From the NCBI RefSeq assembly GCF_004135585.1, contig NZ_CP035501.1, positions 5,589,501 to 5,653,500 of the forward strand: a stretch of 64,000 nt of DNA, in the 5' to 3' direction. A program made the translations under genes and the position numbers. Below are positions 17,572 to 29,183 of the stretch, in pieces. A model generated the notes under the pieces. It was given only the letters and a program-made list of their open reading frames with translations. It did not search any database and was not told the origin of the DNA. This DNA is from Sphingosinicella sp. BN140058 (lineage in GTDB: Bacteria > Pseudomonadota > Alphaproteobacteria > Sphingomonadales > Sphingomonadaceae). Position 1 is the stretch's first letter, and every line of letters starts with the position of its first letter.

Positions 17572-18774
17572 GTGAACGGCAAACGCATTCTCCTTATCGT
17601 CGGCGGCGGCATCGCGGCCTACAAGGCCTGCGAACTCATTCGCCTGATCCGCAAAGCCGGCGGCAGCGTCCGCTGCGTGCTGACCAGGAGCGGCGCCCAG
17701 TTCGTGACTCCGATGACTCTCGCCGCTCTGTCGGAGCAGCCGGTCCATACCAGCCTCTGGGACCTCAAGGACGAGGTCGAGATGGGGCATATCCAGCTCA
17801 GCCGCGAAGCGGATGTCGTCCTGGTCTGCCCGGCGACCGCCGATCTGCTCGCCAGAATGGCCGCAGGCATCGCCGACGATCTCGCCACCACCCTGCTCCT
17901 TGCCACCGACAAGCCGGTGATTGCGGTGCCGGCGATGAACGTGCGCATGTGGCTCCACGAAGCCACGCGGCGCAACGTCGCGCAATTGCGTGCGGATGGA
18001 CTGACGGTGATCGAACCTGACGAAGGCGCGATGGCGTGCGGCGAATATGGGCCGGGCCGGCTTCCGGAGCCGGACGCGATCGTCACGGCGCTCAGCGACC
18101 ATTTCGCCGCGCGCGCACCGGCGCCGCTGCGCGGAAGGCACGTCCTGGTCACCGCCGGCCCCACCCACGAGCCGATCGATCCGGTGCGGGTGATCGCCAA
18201 CCGCTCATCGGGGAAGCAAGGCTTTGCGATCGCCGATGCGCTTGCCCGGCTCGGGGCGCGGGTGACCCTCGTTGCTGGGCCGGTCGCGTTGCCGACCCCG
18301 GCCGGCATCGACCGGATCGATGTCGAGACCGCAGCACAGATGGCGGCTGCCGTCGACGAGGCGCTGCCGGCCGACGCCGCGGTGCTGGTCGCCGCCGTCG
18401 CCGACTGGCGGGTCGAAGCCGCGGACAGGAAGCTCAAGAAGGGCGACGGCCCGCCGCAACTGCACTGGGTGGAAAATCCAGACATCCTGGCGGGGCTGGC
18501 GGCAGGCAGAAGCCGCCCTCCCCTGCTGATCGGATTTGCAGCAGAGACGAATGACGTTGTCGAAGCTGCGATCGCCAAGAGGCAGCGCAAGGGCTGCGAC
18601 TGGATCGTCGCAAACGACGTTTCCGGCACCGTCATGGGCGGCGAGCGCAACCAAATCCACCTCGTCACCGCCGAAGGCGTCGAGCATTGGGACGAAGCGC
18701 CGAAGGCGGCGGTTGCGGCGCGGCTGGCGCAGCGTATTGCGGAGCAACTCACCGGAAAGACTGCGTTGCGCTAG
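17572..18774 (+). CDS. coaBC: Bifunctional phosphopantothenoylcysteine decarboxylase/synthetase
   Basis: A 400-residue fusion enzyme of coenzyme A synthesis. The N-terminal CoaC flavoprotein part (about 1-180) has GGGIAAYKACELIR, the catalytic His in EMGHIQLS, the PAMNVRMW loop and the Cys in GAMACGEYGPGR. The C-terminal CoaB part has VTAGPTHEPIDPVR, ANRSSGKQG and the KLKKGDG lysines. The start is GTG. In many sphingomonads dut follows; here a 3-kb accessory pair stands between. Confidence 0.96.
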   Translation: MNGKRILLIVGGGIAAYKACELIRLIRKAGGSVRCVLTRSGAQFVTPMTLAALSEQPVHTSLWDLKDEVEMGHIQLSREADVVLVCPATADLLARMAAGIADDLATTLLLATDKPVIAVPAMNVRMWLHEATRRNVAQLRADGLTVIEPDEGAMACGEYGPGRLPEPDAIVTALSDHFAARAPAPLRGRHVLVTAGPTHEPIDPVRVIANRSSGKQGFAIADALARLGARVTLVAGPVALPTPAGIDRIDVETAAQMAAAVDEALPADAAVLVAAVADWRVEAADRKLKKGDGPPQLHWVENPDILAGLAAGRSRPPLLIGFAAETNDVVEAAIAKRQRKGCDWIVANDVSGTVMGGERNQIHLVTAEGVEHWDEAPKAAVAARLAQRIAEQLTGKTALR

Positions 18775-18812
18775 ACGCCTCGCGCCGGTCCTTGCGCGAT
18801 GAATGATGCGTC

Positions 18813-18835
18813 CATGACAAGAAGCGCTTGTCATG
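18813..18835. promoter_or_regulatory. 9-bp inverted repeat covering the start codon of the fusion gene
   Basis: CATGACAAG (18813-18821) and its exact reverse complement CTTGTCATG (18827-18835) are separated by AAGCG. The right arm ends in the ATG proposed as the start of the pyruvyltransferase/oxygenase gene. It could be a dimeric repressor operator, or an mRNA hairpin that hides the start codon and the AGAAG Shine-Dalgarno-like bases. Confidence 0.55.
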
Positions 18836-20953
18836 CCTTACTCAGGGATTATGGCCGCGCTTCGTCAGGAGCGCATGCCGATCGTGAACGTCGATGTAGA
18901 AAAGGCTGCGCATGGGCGACAGATTGGCATTGTCGGCACGTTCGACGTCGAGAATTACGGCGATCTGCTTTTCCCTCTGATCGCCGAAAAAGCTCTCCAC
19001 CAGCGGGACGAGAGCCTTAACCTTATACCCTTCTCGCTGAATTCGCGAAGTGCCGCCGACTGGCCTTATGATGTGCAGCCGATCGCGCGATTGCCGGAGC
19101 GCATTCCCGATCTGCGGGCGCTGTTGATCGGCGGAGGGCAGCTCGTGCGGTTCGACGATGCCTATCCGGTTCCGGTCCCGCCCGGGAGCCGCGTACCGCT
19201 GGATTACTGGCTGCTTCCGGCGCTTGCCGGTGCAATCGGCGGCAAGCCGGTCTTCTGGAACGGCATCGGCGCATGGACCGATTCCCCGCGGGCCGCCGGG
19301 CTCGACCACATCGTTCAGGAGGCGTTCGCCGCCAGCCGCCTGGTCGGCCTGCGCGACGAAGCCTCGCTTCGGCATCTCGCGCGGATCGCTCCCGATGCTG
19401 CCACCAGGTTCGTCCCCGACACTGCCTTCGGCCTCTCCCGTTTGTGGCCGCTCGGCGAGGAAAGCACCGACTATCGCGCGTGGCGGCAGGCGCTCGGGCT
19501 CGCAGGCCGCTATGCCGTCGTCCAGGCGAATGCAGCCATGCCGCTTCATGCCGAGGCGATTCAGCGCCAGTTGCGGTTGATGGACATTCCGGCGGCAGTG
19601 ATCCTGCCGGTCTGCTGGTGTCATGGCGACCGTGCCGACCACGCACCGCGGCTGGAAACGAGGATTCTGCGCAGCTATGCCTGGCTGCATCCGCATCTCA
19701 TCCGGGAGATCATCGCGCGCTCGGAGATCCTCTTCGGGTCAAGCCTTCACGCCTCGATCACCGCAATCAGCTATGGCGTGCCTCTCGTCCGCGGGGTGCA
19801 ATATAGCGAACGCAAGTTCGAGCAGTTGCGTCTGTTCGAGGGCGTCGCCGACATCGAGGAGCCTGCCGCGATGCAACGTCTGGCGCACGGCCGCCGCGGC
19901 GTCGAAGCGTTGGCGCAGGATTATGCGGACCGGCTGGATCGTTACTGGGACGAAGTTGCCGCCGCCGCGCTTGGCGACTCGAAGGAGCGCGACGAAGCGG
20001 CAAGGCTTCGCACCCTCGCCCTCTTCGCGCAATTGTGCGCCGACCGCCAGCGGGGCACCGCCGCGTCACGCCTGCAAACCAGAGCCACGGAGCCGATCAT
20101 GTTCTTGAAGCGCCGGCGCGCCCATTGGCGCAACAACCTGCTCTTGCTCAACGACCGGCTGAAGCAGACAGTCGGCGGTGCATTCGGTCGGGGCACGCGC
20201 GATCCAGCCAAGGAAGGCGGCGCCGCCGAGTGGTCGCCATCCACGGCGCGTGACGGGGGCGGCGCGATCCTCGACATCGCCGCGATCGAGACTGCGGCGA
20301 TCGCCACCCAACCCTATCGGTGGGCGCACATCGAAAACCTGTTCGCACCCGAAGACGCGCGAACGCTCGCGGAGGCGTTCCCAAGCGACAGCTTTCGCAG
20401 GGTCGCCGGCAATGACGGCGAGAAGAGCTACCAATATCTGTCGCGATCCCTGGTTCACATGGGCGCCTCCGAAATCACCCGTCCCGAGCGCCTGCACCCG
20501 GCATGGCGGGCGCTGCTCGGCGATCTGCTCTCCAGGCGCTACCGCGAGGCGCTCTCCGAGGCGACCGGCCTCGACCTCGGGAAGGCGCCGATGGAGATCA
20601 ACGCGATCCATTTCGGCGCCGGCGCCTGGCTTGGCCCGCATGTCGACCTCAAGGACAAGATCGCGACCCACATCCTTTACTTCAACGAGGATTGGGATTC
20701 CGCCGACGGCGGCTGCCTGCAAGTCTTGCGCTCGCGCGACGATGCCGATCGGGAGGCCGAGATCCTGCCGATCGTCGGCGGTTCCGCCCTGCTCGTCCGA
20801 TCGGACGATTCCTGGCATTCGGTATCGCCGGTGGCGCGCGGCTGCCGCACGTCGCGCAAGAACATCAACGTCATCTTCCACCTGCCGGGTTCGATCAGCA
20901 CGATGTGGCCGCCCGGCGAGAAGCACCGCCTGATCGATTATGCCGGCAGCTGA
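18833..20953 (+). CDS. Polysaccharide pyruvyltransferase / 2OG-Fe(II) oxygenase fusion
   Basis: 706 residues. The first half (about 30-370) looks like a WcaK/CsaB-type polysaccharide pyruvyltransferase: IGIVGTFDVENYGDLLFPL start, LIGGGQLVRFDD, WNGIGAW and a late GSSLHASITAISYGVPLV (His306) then YSERKFEQL. The second half (about 480-700) is a 2-oxoglutarate/Fe(II) dioxygenase with HVD (603-605), His662 in SWHSV and Arg672 ten residues later, the standard HxD...H...R set. The linker (about 420-470) is basic, then Gly/Ala-rich. ATGs at 18851 and 18875 are alternative starts. A sulfotransferase follows 9 bp later. I infer a role in decorating a surface glycan; the acceptor is unknown. Confidence 0.8.
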   Translation: MPYSGIMAALRQERMPIVNVDVEKAAHGRQIGIVGTFDVENYGDLLFPLIAEKALHQRDESLNLIPFSLNSRSAADWPYDVQPIARLPERIPDLRALLIGGGQLVRFDDAYPVPVPPGSRVPLDYWLLPALAGAIGGKPVFWNGIGAWTDSPRAAGLDHIVQEAFAASRLVGLRDEASLRHLARIAPDAATRFVPDTAFGLSRLWPLGEESTDYRAWRQALGLAGRYAVVQANAAMPLHAEAIQRQLRLMDIPAAVILPVCWCHGDRADHAPRLETRILRSYAWLHPHLIREIIARSEILFGSSLHASITAISYGVPLVRGVQYSERKFEQLRLFEGVADIEEPAAMQRLAHGRRGVEALAQDYADRLDRYWDEVAAAALGDSKERDEAARLRTLALFAQLCADRQRGTAASRLQTRATEPIMFLKRRRAHWRNNLLLLNDRLKQTVGGAFGRGTRDPAKEGGAAEWSPSTARDGGGAILDIAAIETAAIATQPYRWAHIENLFAPEDARTLAEAFPSDSFRRVAGNDGEKSYQYLSRSLVHMGASEITRPERLHPAWRALLGDLLSRRYREALSEATGLDLGKAPMEINAIHFGAGAWLGPHVDLKDKIATHILYFNEDWDSADGGCLQVLRSRDDADREAEILPIVGGSALLVRSDDSWHSVSPVARGCRTSRKNINVIFHLPGSISTMWPPGEKHRLIDYAGS

Positions 20954-20962
20954 ACGGGCGAG

Positions 20963-21835
20963 ATGAGGATCGTCATCTACGGACTCGCCAAAACGGGTAC
21001 GACCGCCTTGTTCTCGAAGATCCGCAACTCGCTCCCTCCGACCGCCATCTGCCTGTTCGAGCCGACCGCGCTGCGGGGAAGCATCATCCTGCGCGGACGC
21101 CTCATCGCGGCGCTGCGCGGCGATCTGTCCCCGCACGTGCTCGCAAAGGTGCTTCCGCTCGGCGTCATGACCCCGGCGGTCGAGCGCTTCGACCGCTTCG
21201 ACAAGCAGATCCTCCTGGTTCGCGACCCCCGCGATCGATTGGTCAGCCGCCTCCTTTACGACGCGTACAAACCCGAGTTCGCCGCATCCGATCGGGCGCT
21301 CGCCGGCTTCATCCAACGCCTGCGCGCCAAAGAGGCGAACCCGCTCTCCGTGCCGCTTACCGAGCTGATCGGCTGTTTTCCCCAACGTCCATCCGAACGG
21401 TTCGACCTCTCCATATGGGCCTCTCACTACCGCTTCGCGATGATAGAGCGATCGTTCGAGTTCCACGACCGCCGGCCCGACATTCAGGTCTTTCGCTACG
21501 AGGATCTGGTCGCGAACCGCTTTGCCGGCCTGGAAGCCTATCTGGGCTTTCCGCTCGGCGGGACGGACGCGGTGACGCCCGAACTCGGCCGGGTGTTGCG
21601 GACGCGCGGCGCCGGCGCGTGGCGGAACTGGTTCACGCCGGAGGACATTCCGCAGCTGGAGCCTCTCCTCCAACCCTATCTCGACCGTTATTATCCGAAC
21701 GCCGACTGGCGCCTGGCCGAGGCGCCGTCGGTGGAACGCCGCCATGCCAGCGACTACGTCCTTCGCATCGCCAACGAGCAGCGCGTCGGCCTGGGTCTGC
21801 CCGCCTTCGCGCTTCCGGCGGAAACCGGCGCGTGA
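20963..21835 (+). CDS. Sulfotransferase family protein
   Basis: 290 residues. The PAPS 5'-phosphosulfate loop is IYGLAKTGTTALFSKI (about 5-20) and the 3'-phosphate motif is LLVRDPRDRLVSRLL. FRYEDLVANRFAGLEAYL and GRVLRTRGAGAWRNWFTPED follow the usual sulfotransferase order, the latter like the RKG-type PAPS contact with partial divergence. No signal peptide or membrane helix, so it acts on cytosolic intermediates. It is the partner of the fusion gene upstream (9-bp gap), suggesting a glycan that is both pyruvylated or hydroxylated and sulfated. Confidence 0.8.
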   Translation: MRIVIYGLAKTGTTALFSKIRNSLPPTAICLFEPTALRGSIILRGRLIAALRGDLSPHVLAKVLPLGVMTPAVERFDRFDKQILLVRDPRDRLVSRLLYDAYKPEFAASDRALAGFIQRLRAKEANPLSVPLTELIGCFPQRPSERFDLSIWASHYRFAMIERSFEFHDRRPDIQVFRYEDLVANRFAGLEAYLGFPLGGTDAVTPELGRVLRTRGAGAWRNWFTPEDIPQLEPLLQPYLDRYYPNADWRLAEAPSVERRHASDYVLRIANEQRVGLGLPAFALPAETGA

Positions 21836-21926
21836 GCGAGGTTGCTAAGTGGGATGTCGCTTCGTAGCGGTCTTCGCCGAGGCGTCCACCGATCCCACCA
21901 GGCCGAACCGGCGAATGCGAGGAACA

Positions 21927-22364
21927 ATGATCGAGATTGAAATCCAGCGACTTCAGCATGGAGCCGACCTTCCCCTGCCCGGTTACGCCAGCGAAGGCGC
22001 GGCCGGAATGGACGTGGTCGCGGCGGAGAGCCTGACCCTCATACCGGGCGCCCGCCATGCGGTGGCGACCGGATTCGCGGTCGCCATCCCGCCGGGATAC
22101 GAGATCCAGGTCCGGCCACGGTCGGGACTTGCGCTGAAGCACGGCATCACCTGCCTCAACACGCCGGGCACGATCGACAGCGACTATCGCGGCGAAGTGA
22201 AGGTGATCCTCGCCAATCTTGGGGACGCGCCGTTCGAGATCGCCCGCGGTGATCGCATCGCGCAGCTGGTCCCTGCGCCCGTCCTGCGCGCGTCGTTCGC
22301 CGAGGTCGAGGCGCTCGGGGCCACCGCCCGCGGCGCCGGCGGGTTCGGCTCGACCGGCCGGTGA
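21927..22364 (+). CDS. dut: dUTP diphosphatase
   Basis: A 145-residue trimeric dUTPase that hydrolyses dUTP to dUMP and PPi. All five motifs are present: [38 protein letters not shown] and the C-terminal [10 protein letters not shown]. The ATG at 21927 follows GAGGAAC and gives the standard N-terminus. The last bases overlap the GTG of the next gene (GTGA). Confidence 0.97.
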   Translation: MIEIEIQRLQHGADLPLPGYASEGAAGMDVVAAESLTLIPGARHAVATGFAVAIPPGYEIQVRPRSGLALKHGITCLNTPGTIDSDYRGEVKVILANLGDAPFEIARGDRIAQLVPAPVLRASFAEVEALGATARGAGGFGSTGR

Positions 22365-23128
22365 GCCTCACCGACGATCAGCTCGATCGCTACGCGCGCC
22401 ACATCGTCCTGAAGGAGATTGGCGGCGACGGGCAGAAACGACTGCTCGGGGCCGAGGTGACGGTGATCGGCGCCGGCGGCATCGGCGCGCCGGCGCTGCA
22501 ATATCTCGCCGCCGCCGGCATCGGCAGGCTGCGCGTGATCGACGACGACACCGTTTCGCTCGACAACCTCCAGCGCCAGATCCTGTTCGGAACCGCCGAT
22601 GTCGGACGCGGCAAGATCGCCGTCACCGGAGAAGCGCTGGCCCGGCTCAATCCGGATCTTCGGTTCGAGGGCCTGGCCGAGCGGCTGACGGCCGCGAACG
22701 TCGCGGCACTGATCGGAACGCCCGATCTGGTGCTCGACGGCTGCGACAATTTCGCCACCCGGCTGATCGTCTCCGATCATTGCACGCGGGCCCGAATTCC
22801 TCTGGTGTCGGCCGCGATCGGCCAGTTCCAGGCGCAGATCGGCACCTTCCGCGGCTGGGAGACGGAGCGGCCTTGTTACCGCTGCTTCGTCGGCGACGCA
22901 TTCGACGCCGACGATTGCGACACCTGCTCGGCGCTCGGCGTGCTCGGCGCGATGGCCGGCATCGCCGGCAGCTTCGCGGCGCTCGAAGCGATGCGCGAGA
23001 TCGCCGGCTTCGGCGAGCGTGCGGCCGGCAAGCTCCACATCTTCGACGGCCTGCGGCCCGAAATGCGGACGATCCGGATCGTCAAGGATCCCGCCTGCTC
23101 CGGCTGCGGCGCTCAGACGGGCAGCTGA
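22361..23128 (+). CDS. HesA/MoeB/ThiF family adenylyltransferase
   Basis: An E1-like ATP-dependent adenylyltransferase of 255 residues that activates the C-terminus of a ubiquitin-like sulfur carrier (MoaD or ThiS). The Rossmann start is [21 protein letters not shown], with DNLQRQILF, the catalytic Asp in [10 protein letters not shown], and two zinc Cys pairs (CYRC and CSGC). There is no rhodanese domain. MoeB and ThiF cannot be told apart here; the molybdenum enzyme at 57-60 kb would need MoeB activity. Start GTG, coupled to dut. Confidence 0.9.
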   Translation: MSLTDDQLDRYARHIVLKEIGGDGQKRLLGAEVTVIGAGGIGAPALQYLAAAGIGRLRVIDDDTVSLDNLQRQILFGTADVGRGKIAVTGEALARLNPDLRFEGLAERLTAANVAALIGTPDLVLDGCDNFATRLIVSDHCTRARIPLVSAAIGQFQAQIGTFRGWETERPCYRCFVGDAFDADDCDTCSALGVLGAMAGIAGSFAALEAMREIAGFGERAAGKLHIFDGLRPEMRTIRIVKDPACSGCGAQTGS

Positions 23129-23414
23129 CCCTCCACATCCTGCAATTGCAGGAGGCTGAGCCCGACCATGGCGATGCCGACCGCAAGATCGAAGCCGCGC
23201 AAGGGGCGGATCCGCGCGCCGCGCCTTCTCACCAGCATGTCGATCAACGTCACCAGCAGGATGGAGAGGCCGCAAAGGCCCATGATCGCGGCCAGGATCG
23301 CGAACGGCCAGGTCAGTGCGCCTCCAAAGCGGCGGAAGAACGGCCACAGCAGCATTGCGAGGAGACCGGCGCTGGTGCCGATCCCGCTCGCCCGGGCGAA
23401 ACTCCAGCCGCGCA

Positions 23415-23415
<1 letters not shown>
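23113..23415 (-). CDS. Small membrane protein of unknown function
   Basis: 100 residues with hydrophobic segments at about 15-27, 35-60 and 75-92 and a basic RRRGARIRPLRG loop. Its ATG overlaps the topA stop (TGATG), so it is probably translated by coupling after topA. It overlaps the convergent HesA-like gene by 16 bp. I do not recognise the family. Confidence 0.65.
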
Positions 23416-25994
<2,579 letters not shown>

Positions 25995-26095
25995 TGCGCA
26001 ATTCGATCCTTCATACGTACGCGCGAGAGTGGGGATCGCCTCCGCCGCCCGTCAAGCGCCTGTCGGCGACCCTCTGATGCGGCTAGGAACGACGC

Positions 26096-26683
26096 ATGAC
26101 GATCGATCCTGCCGCCCTGGAAAGGCTCGAGACGCAGCTGCGCCTCGACCACGACATGCCCCCACGCGCCTACCACAATTTCAGCCACGTCGAGGATTGC
26201 CTGACGAAACTGGACGACGTCGTGGATCTCGATCCTCGCGAACGGTCCCTCCTCCGCCTCGCGATCCTGTGGCACGATTCGATCTACGATCCCACCCGCA
26301 GCGACAATGAGGAACGCAGCGCCGCACGCGCGGTCGCGGAGCTGACGAAGAACGGCGCCGCAGCGAAGGACGCGCAGGAGATAGGGCGCCTGATCCAGCT
26401 GACCAAGGGACACCAAGTGGCGCCGGGCGACCGGCTCGGCGCGATCCTGGTCTCGATCGACCTCTCGATCCTCGGCGCGGAACCGGCCCGCTACGAGGCC
26501 TATGCCCGCGCGATCCGCGAGGAATATCGCCACGTGGCCGAGCCGCTCTATCGCGCGGGTCGCAAGCAGGTTCTCGCGCATTTCCTCGCGGCCGACCCGC
26601 TTTACCCGCACGCGCCGCTCGACGCCCGCTACGGCGCGCAGGCCCGGCGCAACATGGCGGCGGAAGCGTCGGCGCTCGGCTGA
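26096..26683 (+). CDS. HD-superfamily metal-dependent phosphohydrolase
   Basis: 195 residues. The order RAYHNFSHVEDCL, AILWHDSIYDPTRSDNEERSA, then DLSILGAEPARYEAY matches the predicted HD phosphohydrolases of COG4339, where the two histidines, the HD pair and a late Asp bind metal. The natural substrate is unknown. The start follows AGGAACG by a few bases. Confidence 0.82.
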   Translation: MTIDPAALERLETQLRLDHDMPPRAYHNFSHVEDCLTKLDDVVDLDPRERSLLRLAILWHDSIYDPTRSDNEERSAARAVAELTKNGAAAKDAQEIGRLIQLTKGHQVAPGDRLGAILVSIDLSILGAEPARYEAYARAIREEYRHVAEPLYRAGRKQVLAHFLAADPLYPHAPLDARYGAQARRNMAAEASALG

Positions 26684-26692
26684 GCCGGCGCG

Positions 26693-27340
26693 TCAGGCGA
26701 AGACCTCTTCGAGCGTGTGGCGATCGCCGCCGCGCAACTCGCAATAGCCGATTGCCGCGCACCATCCGGCGACCATGGCGAGGCTGATCATGAAATTCGT
26801 GGCCACCCCGATCGCGCCGAAGCCCCCGATCAGGGCTTCGTCGAACAGGAAGGCGACGACCAGGCTGAGAAGCAGCGGGATGTAGACGATCACCATTGCA
26901 CCGAACACCGCAAGGCCATGGCCCTCGGTCGAAAGCCAGCTCTCGCGCAATGCGTCCCCCGTTCCTTGATTGCGACTGATCAGCAGCGGCACCGCGGCAA
27001 ACCATCGGGTCAGCAGGTACAGACCGGGGATGACCAGCAGCACCAGTCCGAGCAGGATCCCGAGCGTCGACACCAGCTGAAGGACGAACACCGGCAGGGC
27101 GCCGCTCCGCTCGCCCGCGGCCCAGCGTTGATCGATCAGGCGCCGAGTCAGGTAATATTGCGCGGCGAAGGCCGCGAGGCTGTCGATGAAGGTCGGCCGC
27201 GACTCGGCATTGGCGGCGACCGCGTCCAGAGTGACGCTCACCGCCGTCAGCAGGAGCACGACGGTCCCGCACAGGCCGGCATTCGCCCGCATCAACCTGG
27301 CGGTCCTGCCGAGAATCGCCCCGACGGAAATCTCGCTCAT
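26693..27340 (-). CDS. Integral membrane protein, DUF-type, function unknown
   Basis: 215 residues with five or six hydrophobic segments, including a LVLLVIPGLYLLTRWFAAVP motif and a later RNQGTGDALRESWLSTEGH loop. This LLVIPG...RW.....P pattern recurs in membrane proteins related to the glycerophosphodiesterase membrane domain and similar DUFs. The ATG at 27340 after GGGAAGA is chosen over upstream codons. Sixteen bases downstream of dprA, likely the same transcript. Confidence 0.75.
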   Translation of the reverse strand: MSEISVGAILGRTARLMRANAGLCGTVVLLLTAVSVTLDAVAANAESRPTFIDSLAAFAAQYYLTRRLIDQRWAAGERSGALPVFVLQLVSTLGILLGLVLLVIPGLYLLTRWFAAVPLLISRNQGTGDALRESWLSTEGHGLAVFGAMVIVYIPLLLSLVVAFLFDEALIGGFGAIGVATNFMISLAMVAGWCAAIGYCELRGGDRHTLEEVFA

Positions 27341-27356
27341 TCTTCCCCTTCCCCTA

Positions 27357-28454
27357 TCAGATTGCGCTCGCCTTTCCGCCCGCATGCCGCTCCAGGCGGC
27401 CGGCAAGCTCCAGTTCGAGCAGGACGGTGTGGACCACCGCCGGCGGAAGGCCGGTCTGGCGGATCAGTTCGTCGACCGGAACCGGAGTCGCGTTGAGCAG
27501 GCCCGCGATCGCGCTTCGCGCCTGGTCGTCGGCATCGATCGCCGCCGCCGGCGGGTCATAGGGCAGATCCCGCTGGCGGAACGGCCCGATCCGGCCCGGG
27601 CTCAGGGCTTCCAGCACATCGTCGGCATTTTGAATCAGGGTCGCGCCTTCGCGGATCAGGCCGTTGCAGCCCTGCGCCCGGGGATCGAGCGGAGATCCGG
27701 GCACCGCCATCACCTCGCGGCCGAAATCGGCGGCGAAGCGCGCGGTGATCAACGATCCCGATCGCGGCGCCGCCTCCACCACCACAGTGCCCTGGGCGAT
27801 CCCGGCGATGATCCGGTTGCGCGAGGGAAAGTGCCGGGCGCGCGGCTCGGTACCGGGCGGCTGCTCGGCGACGAGCAGGCCGCGTTCGGCGATCGCGCGC
27901 TGCCGTGCCTCGTTCTCCGGCGGATAGAAGACGTCGATGCCGCCGGCGACAACGCCGATCGTTCCGCTGTCCAGGGCCCCGTCATGGGCGGCAGTGTCGA
28001 TGCCGCGGGCGAGCCCCGAGACGATCACCGCGTCCAGCTCGCCCAGGCGTTGGGCCAGCATCCTGGCGAATCGGCAGGCTGCGGCGGACGCGTTGCGCGC
28101 CCCGACCACGGCCACCAGGGTGCGATCGAGCAGCGAGAGATGGCCCTGGACGATGATCGCCGGCGGGGCGCTCTCGGTCTCGGCGAGCAGGGCCGGGTAG
28201 GCCCCCTGCCCGACGAAGAGGTAGCGTGCGCCGAGCTTCGCCACCGCCTCCATCTCCGCTTCGATCGCGGCACGGCTCGCAAGTTTCGGCGCGCGTCCGC
28301 CGCCACGCGCGGCGAGATCCGGAATTGCGGCGATCGCAGCGCCCGCCGAGCCGAAGCGGGCGAGCAGCTGGAAATAGGTGATCGGGCCGATATTGTCCGA
28401 GCGGATGAGGCGGAGCCGGGCGACTTCGTCCTCGTAGGCGCCCGTGTCAGCCAT
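27357..28454 (-). CDS. dprA: DNA-processing protein DprA
   Basis: 365 residues. DprA loads RecA on incoming single-stranded DNA during transformation. A SAM-like N-terminus leads to the Rossmann-type core with VAVVGARNASAAACRFA, SGLARGIDTAAHDGAL, GGIDVFYPPEN and FPSRNRIIAGIAQGTVVVEA. The C-terminal winged-helix part (about 305-360) includes TPVPVDELIRQTGLPPAVV. The gene overlaps the end of plsY by 8 bp. Confidence 0.95.
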   Translation of the reverse strand: MADTGAYEDEVARLRLIRSDNIGPITYFQLLARFGSAGAAIAAIPDLAARGGGRAPKLASRAAIEAEMEAVAKLGARYLFVGQGAYPALLAETESAPPAIIVQGHLSLLDRTLVAVVGARNASAAACRFARMLAQRLGELDAVIVSGLARGIDTAAHDGALDSGTIGVVAGGIDVFYPPENEARQRAIAERGLLVAEQPPGTEPRARHFPSRNRIIAGIAQGTVVVEAAPRSGSLITARFAADFGREVMAVPGSPLDPRAQGCNGLIREGATLIQNADDVLEALSPGRIGPFRQRDLPYDPPAAAIDADDQARSAIAGLLNATPVPVDELIRQTGLPPAVVHTVLLELELAGRLERHAGGKASAI

Positions 28455-29073
28455 GCTTGGCTGCGCCGATGCGGGGCTCGGTCCCGGCCAGCAGCCTGCG
28501 CAGATTGTCGCGGTGCTTCCACCAGACCAGCAGCGCCAGACCTAGGAACATCAGGGCAAGATCGTAGCGCCCGAGCAGAGCCGCGGCGATCGGCGCGCTC
28601 AGCCCTGCCGACATGCCCGCAAGCGAGGAGATGCGAGTCACCGCCAGCAGTCCGATCCAGACCAGGGCGTAGCTGAGCGGCGCGACCCAATGGAGGTCGC
28701 CGAGGATCGCGAAGGCGAGAACCAGGCCCATGAAGGTCGCGACCCCCTTCCCGCCCGCGAAGCGCAGCCAGACCGGAAACATGTGGCCGAGCAGGGCCGC
28801 GATCGCAGCCAATTGCGCCGTGCCGGGCACGAAATGCTCCGCCAGCAGAACGGCCGCGGTTCCCTTGAAGAGATCGAGCAGCAGAGTGGCCGCTGCCAGC
28901 CCTTTGCGGCCGGTCCGCAGAACGTTCGTCGCGCCGATGTTTCCCGAGCCGATCTTGCGCAGGTCTCCGGCGCCGGTGAGGCGGGTCAGCAGGATGCCGA
29001 ACGGGATCGCGCCCAGCAGATACGCAAGGAGGAAGGCCAGCAATGGACCGGCTGCCGTATCGATCGTCACCAT
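28447..29073 (-). CDS. plsY: Glycerol-3-phosphate acyltransferase PlsY
   Basis: A 208-residue inner-membrane enzyme that transfers the acyl group of acyl-phosphate to glycerol-3-phosphate. It has the three conserved loops: GSGNIGATNVLR, HMFPVWLRFAGGKGVATFMG and a later RDNLRRLLAGTEPRIG. Five hydrophobic helices are seen. Divergent from murI over 110 bp, upstream of dprA. Confidence 0.95.
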   Translation of the reverse strand: MVTIDTAAGPLLAFLLAYLLGAIPFGILLTRLTGAGDLRKIGSGNIGATNVLRTGRKGLAAATLLLDLFKGTAAVLLAEHFVPGTAQLAAIAALLGHMFPVWLRFAGGKGVATFMGLVLAFAILGDLHWVAPLSYALVWIGLLAVTRISSLAGMSAGLSAPIAAALLGRYDLALMFLGLALLVWWKHRDNLRRLLAGTEPRIGAAKHG

Positions 29074-29183
29074 CTACTCCCCGAAGGCGCCGGAATGTAG
29101 CGGATCGCCTCGGGGGCGCAACATTTTCGGGCACGATCGGCCGCCGCTTGCGCTTGTGCGGGTTCGCCCTGTAGCGGGCGGCG

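Noticed and set aside
20066..21745. A 559-codon antisense frame over the oxygenase half and the sulfotransferase
   Set aside because: It lacks motifs and covers two well-supported genes.
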